A DNA stretch of 7,451 nucleotides, from positions 1-7,451 of the forward strand of contig WQUQ01000049.1 of the NCBI GenBank assembly GCA_009782025.1, given 5' to 3'. A program made the translations under genes and the position numbers. The notes under the pieces are model-generated. The model was not told where the DNA came from. It searched no databases and saw only the letters and a program-made list of their open reading frames with translations. Each line of letters begins with the position of its first letter. The stretch's first letter is position 1. Source of the DNA: Desulfobulbus sp. (GTDB taxonomy: Bacteria > Pseudomonadota > Gammaproteobacteria > Burkholderiales > Rhodocyclaceae). This document shows positions 5,388 to 7,451 of this stretch, piece by piece.

Positions 5388-5833
5388 CACGACTCCTTTC
5401 TGAATAACTCGGCCTCGACCCCGCGCCGTTTGACCAGCCCGTCCAACCGCTTGCCGCCGGCATAGACCCAACGACTGAATTCATTGGCCGCGCCGGCAAA
5501 ATCGCCCGCCGCGACCTTGCGCCTGATCGTCGATTGCTCCCACGCCGACTCGCCGATGTTGAACACCAACGACGCCAGCGCCGCCGCCTGATTGACCGAC
5601 AACGACTGCCCGACCCGATGCACCGCCCACAACGCCCGGAACACGTCAACGGTCAGCACCGCCTCGGCCACCGCCTTGTCGACACCGCCGCGAAAAAAAT
5701 CCTCGCCTGGGCGAATCGCATGGCCGTAACCAATCGTCATCGCCCCGCCCGGACAGACGTAAGGCCTCAATCGCAAGCCCTCGAAGCGGCGCAAATACGC
5801 CATCGCCAGCGCCATTTCGGCCTCAATGCTCAT
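5387..5833 (-). CDS. GH24 endolysin (T4/P22-type lysozyme)
   Basis: A 148-aa muramidase that cleaves the MurNAc-GlcNAc bond of peptidoglycan at the end of infection. Diagnostic is [19 protein letters not shown]: catalytic Glu18, then Cys27 where the family often has Asp, then Thr33, with the standard E-8-(D/C)-5-T spacing. [17 protein letters not shown] (78-94) and [13 protein letters not shown] (132-144) are further GH24 hallmarks. The length is typical of the single-domain family. No signal peptide or SAR membrane segment is seen, so export should depend on the neighbouring holin. The ATG at 5833 overlaps the upstream gene by 11 nt and has a purine-rich site before it; the longer frame to 5983 is a shadow of the coil gene. 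Confidence 0.93.
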   Translation of the reverse strand: MSIEAEMALAMAYLRRFEGLRLRPYVCPGGAMTIGYGHAIRPGEDFFRGGVDKAVAEAVLTVDVFRALWAVHRVGQSLSVNQAAALASLVFNIGESAWEQSTIRRKVAAGDFAGAANEFSRWVYAGGKRLDGLVKRRGVEAELFRKES

Positions 5834-6005
5834 CCGAATTCCGCCTACCGCCGCCCATACTGTCGATTCTGGAATGCGCCTTTTCCAAGGCGCGCTCCAG
5901 CCGCGAGATTTCCTGATGGATGCCCTGCAAATCCTTTCGGATGCCGCCATAGACAGCACCCGCCGATACCAGCAGGCTGACAATCGTAATCAGACTGTCA
6001 TGCAC
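5823..6005 (-). CDS. Small membrane/coiled-coil protein of the lysis cassette
   Basis: A 60-aa protein with one hydrophobic helix (about 4-21, LITIVSLLVSAGAVYGGI), then a heptad-like amphipathic segment (about 24-49, IRKDLQGIHQEISRLERALEKAHSRI) and a short polar end. One N-terminal helix plus a coil, directly before the endolysin, suggests a lysis accessory: a holin/antiholin or a minimal inner-membrane spanin. Family spanins are usually longer, and no lipobox partner was found, so neither call is firm. Its ATG follows the 177-aa gene by 4 nt with only a weak ribosome-binding site (GCGGTG), so translation is probably coupled to that gene. Confidence 0.75.
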   Translation of the reverse strand: MHDSLITIVSLLVSAGAVYGGIRKDLQGIHQEISRLERALEKAHSRIDSMGGGRRNSDEH

Positions 6006-6009
6006 CGCA

Positions 6010-6543
6010 TCAGACCAGCAGCGCCTGCAAACGCGACACCTCGGCGTCGATGGCCGCCATGTCGGTTACGACCGCGCCGCGCTGCGCCGACAGTTCGGCC
6101 TTTTTCGCCTGCTGCGCCTGATTGCCCGTTTCCCAACCCGCCATCGTCGCCAGTTGCGCGTCGATCAGGTCGATGACCTTCTGCTGCTTTGGCTTCGTCG
6201 CCGCCAGCCGCGCAATCTGGCTCTGCGCCCACGTCAACATGTTGCCCGGCACCTTCGATGCCAGAATCATTCCGGTATCGACCTTGACGTTATAGACGCC
6301 ATCGCCCGACTCGGCCGCCTTGGCGACGAACTTCAAAAAGTCATCCACATTGGCAAACACTTTCAGCTTGCCATTGTCGGCCGCCACTTCGCTATCAACG
6401 CCCTTGATGGTCATCACTGCCGTGAATCGCAGCATCGGGTCATTGTTGATGGCAAACAGTTCGACATCCACCGTCGCCAGCGGGTCAACGGCCTTGGCGG
6501 CCGCGTATTGGCGCGACGCTTCGCGCAGAGTGATTCGATTCAT
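6010..6543 (-). CDS. Hypothetical phage protein, first gene of lysis/fibre operon
   Basis: A 177-aa soluble protein I do not recognise. The N-terminal half (about 20-95) looks like a mixed alpha/beta domain (VDVELFAINNDPMLRFTAV, then FANVDDFLKFVAK). The C-terminal half (about 105-176) is Ala/Gln-rich, predicted helical and probably a coiled coil (IARLAATKPKQQKVIDLIDA, ending RLQALLV). No cysteines or membrane segments are seen. The start is well supported: ATG at 6543 with GAGG about 7 nt upstream and a non-coding leader before that. Lying just upstream of the lysis genes, it could be a minor virion or morphogenesis protein, but nothing in the sequence decides this. Confidence 0.8.
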   Translation of the reverse strand: MNRITLREASRQYAAAKAVDPLATVDVELFAINNDPMLRFTAVMTIKGVDSEVAADNGKLKVFANVDDFLKFVAKAAESGDGVYNVKVDTGMILASKVPGNMLTWAQSQIARLAATKPKQQKVIDLIDAQLATMAGWETGNQAQQAKKAELSAQRGAVVTDMAAIDAEVSRLQALLV

Positions 6544-6569
6544 TGCATTACCTCATTGAAAGTTGATGC

Positions 6570-6590
6570 TCGATAGAAAAATTCTATCGA
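6570..6590. promoter_or_regulatory. Perfect 9-bp inverted repeat in operon leader (operator or RNA hairpin)
   Basis: TCGATAGAA and its exact complement are separated by three A (plus strand). The repeat sits 27 bp before the first operon gene and directly after the expected start site of the candidate promoter. No T-run follows on either strand, so it is not a typical terminator. It is more likely a repressor operator or a 5'-leader hairpin. Confidence 0.6.
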
Positions 6591-6600
6591 CGCGCCGCCA

Positions 6601-6629
6601 AACATAAACGCAATTTATTTTCAACGCAA
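6601..6629 (-). promoter_or_regulatory. Candidate promoter of the nine-gene operon
   Basis: On the minus strand, TTGCGT (6629-6624) and TATGTT (6606-6601) are separated by exactly 17 bp in the only AT-rich patch upstream of the operon. The matches to sigma-70 consensus are 3/6 and 4/6, so the assignment leans on position and spacing. The heptamer AACGCAA (plus strand) occurs twice here, at 6607-6613 and 6623-6629. Confidence 0.35.
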
Positions 6630-6669
6630 CATCAACCGCCCTGATCTACGGCACCCCGTCCAGCGCCGC

Positions 6670-6695
6670 CACTTGTCCGAACCACTTGTCCGAAC
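6670..6695. repeat. 13-bp tandem duplication CACTTGTCCGAAC x2
   Basis: Two perfect head-to-tail copies of CACTTGTCCGAAC (6670-6682 and 6683-6695), followed by CAC as the beginning of a third. They lie about 40 bp upstream of the candidate -35 element of the operon, so they could be an activator site or a simple slippage duplication. Confidence 0.7.
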
Positions 6696-6735
6696 CACGC
6701 CGCCTCACCTTCATCCACCCGCAGCCGCCCGCCAC

Positions 6736-6837
6736 TCAACGAGCGCGCGCCCGCCGACCCCGCACCCGCCTGTCCGACAACGCCCCGGCCAGGCGTACAG
6801 TTATTGACACAAGACCGAGGAAGATCAAAAACAGCAT
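6736..6837 (-). CDS. Doubtful 33-aa membrane peptide
   Basis: Starts MLFLIFLGLVSITVRLAGAL, a single hydrophobic helix, and ends with an Arg-rich tail (RRVRGRRARAR). A hydrophobic helix with positive flanks is the kind of peptide small phage or toxin genes encode. No Shine-Dalgarno precedes the ATG or the in-frame GTG three codons earlier, and GC-rich DNA easily gives Arg-rich frames. Listed because hydrophobic stretches are rare in the shadow frames here. Confidence 0.2.
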   Translation of the reverse strand: MLFLIFLGLVSITVRLAGALSDRRVRGRRARAR

Positions 6838-6898
6838 GTTGTTCACGCTTCGCAGACTGACTGCTTGACTTTGTAAGCGCCCTCTCTCGCTACGTTGT

Positions 6899-7451
6899 TC
6901 ACTTCTTCCTCCGTATTGGAGGCGGCAGCGGGATATTTTCATCCGTCAGTTCCGCCTCGATCTGTGCAATGCTGGGCAGACTTGCTCCGAGTGCTTTCGG
7001 CAGCGCATGCACCAGTTGGTATTCCGCTATGCCCATTGGCTTTGCCGAGTCACGCAGCGCGTACTCGGCGAATACCCGGCTTCTCGTTTTGCAAAGTAAC
7101 AGGCCGATGGACGGTACATCATCCGTGCGCCGCATCTGCGAATCGACAGCACTCAGGTAGAAATTCAACTTGCCCGCGTGTTCAGGCTCAAACTCACCGG
7201 CCTTGAGTTCGACAACGACGAAACAGCGAAGATGCAAATGATAAAAGAGCAGATCAATGAAGAAATCGCGGCCATCGACTTCCAACGGCACTTGCCGCCC
7301 GACATACGCAAACCCGGCGCCCAGTTCGATGAGGAATCGTGAAATATGTGTGACGACCCCATCCTCGACTTCACGCTCGCTGGCTTCGACACCGAGGGAG
7401 AGAAAGTCAAAACGATAGGGGTCTTTCAGGCTCTCGCGCGCAAGGTCTGAC
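6899..7451 (-). CDS. YhcG/DUF1016-family PDDEXK nuclease, C-terminal part (5' end outside window)
   Basis: The visible 183 codons match the C-terminal nuclease domain of the YhcG/DUF1016 family: SLKDPYRFDFLSLG near the edge, then GAGFAYVGRQVPLEVDGRDF, FFIDLLFYHLHLRCFVVVELK, NFYLSAVD, SIGLLLCKTR, and VFAEYALRD with AEYQL. The PDDEXK signature is intact: Asp in FFIDLLFY (visible residue 66) and Glu-x-Lys in VVVELK (81 and 83). The frame is open to the window edge; the GTG at 7291 lies inside the conserved domain and is not the start. Family members usually have an N-terminal domain as well and are often linked to mobile elements or restriction-modification and defence loci. The gene ends in a Pro/Arg/Lys tail (PPPIRRKK), with no clear terminator before the next operon. 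It may be host or accessory DNA beside the phage region. Confidence 0.93.
   Translation of the reverse strand, partial: SDLARESLKDPYRFDFLSLGVEASEREVEDGVVTHISRFLIELGAGFAYVGRQVPLEVDGRDFFIDLLFYHLHLRCFVVVELKAGEFEPEHAGKLNFYLSAVDSQMRRTDDVPSIGLLLCKTRSRVFAEYALRDSAKPMGIAEYQLVHALPKALGASLPSIAQIEAELTDENIPLPPPIRRKK

Larger units (their letters stand above)
6544..6898. other. Regulatory/intergenic gap between nuclease and operon
   Basis: A 355-bp gap with no well-supported gene. It holds the operon promoter candidate and inverted repeat near its left end and a 13-bp tandem duplication in the middle. A C-rich, Arg/Pro-coding-like stretch (about 6700-6795) shows no recognisable product in any frame. A 33-codon minus-strand reading frame (6736-6837) encodes one hydrophobic helix. 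The nonamer GTTGTTCAC occurs at 6838-6846 and 6894-6902. I see no tRNA, clear attachment site or strong terminator. Confidence 0.5.

Noticed and set aside
5227..5649. Extension of the collagen-like protein to 321 aa
   Set aside because: The extra N-terminus is an Arg/Ser-rich shadow of the endolysin and holin genes; ATG at 5226 overlaps the previous stop as ATGA.
5834..5983. Extension of the endolysin to 198 aa
   Set aside because: It overlaps the coil protein and lacks signal-peptide or SAR character; GH24 homology starts just after the ATG at 5833.
6640..6735. Short minus-strand frames after the 33-codon ORF (about 22-29 codons)
   Set aside because: No ribosome-binding site, spans the tandem duplication, and no recognisable product.
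6804..6809. Perfect TTGACA on the plus strand as a promoter
   Set aside because: No -10-like hexamer at 16-19 bp spacing and no plus-strand gene follows.
6686..6868. 60-codon plus-strand frame in the intergenic gap
   Set aside because: TTG start without ribosome-binding site, Arg/Pro-rich composition and no domain.
7165..7410. Minus-strand frame over the right edge
   Set aside because: Alternate-frame shadow of the DUF1016 nuclease, whose frame carries the full set of family motifs.

Overview
The window reads as the right-hand (lysis, tail-fibre and accessory) part of a prophage, or a related phage-derived element, in a GC-rich proteobacterium. The phage call rests on a GH24 endolysin, a tiny holin-like membrane protein and a collagen-like fibre protein with a phage-type GTWRRMG tip, packed into one tightly coupled operon. 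The host call is weaker. It rests on high GC, good Shine-Dalgarno sites, and a YhcG/DUF1016 nuclease of the kind common in beta- and gammaproteobacteria. No terminase, portal, capsid or integrase is visible, so virion type and completeness cannot be judged.

Layout, read along the minus strand from right to left. (1) 7451-6899: C-terminal part of a YhcG-type PDDEXK nuclease, cut by the window edge. (2) 6898-6544: gap of about 355 bp with a candidate promoter, a perfect 9-bp inverted repeat, a 13-bp tandem duplication and a doubtful 33-codon membrane ORF. (3) 6543-2298: an operon of nine genes whose junctions are 0-4 nt gaps or 1-11 nt overlaps. In order these are a 177-aa unknown, a 60-aa membrane/coiled-coil protein, the endolysin (148 aa), the holin-like protein (54 aa), a collagen-like fibre (180 aa), a small fibre partner (138 aa), a second putative virion-surface protein (about 266 aa), a larger relative of the fibre partner (261 aa), and a small basic protein that may be HU/IHF-like (126 aa). 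(4) 2297-2121: a regulatory gap with two copies of the dyad-symmetric decamer TTATGCGTAA. (5) 2120-383: two membrane proteins (358 and 197 aa) separated by an intrinsic terminator that almost touches the ribosome-binding site of the second. (6) 10-381: a plus-strand gene of unknown function that converges on them.

The operon joins lysis (holin, endolysin, coil protein) to host recognition. It appears to hold two fibre-plus-partner pairs: the 138-aa and 261-aa proteins share a C-terminal domain (GRTLIG ... ALLA) and each directly follows a putative fibre/surface gene. The separately controlled pair of membrane proteins downstream looks like an accessory (moron-like) module. It is the best candidate here for something undescribed, although its function cannot be read from sequence.

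Most start codons were corrected from the longest reading frame to internal starts, because Shine-Dalgarno sites, stop/start coupling and the terminator all point there.
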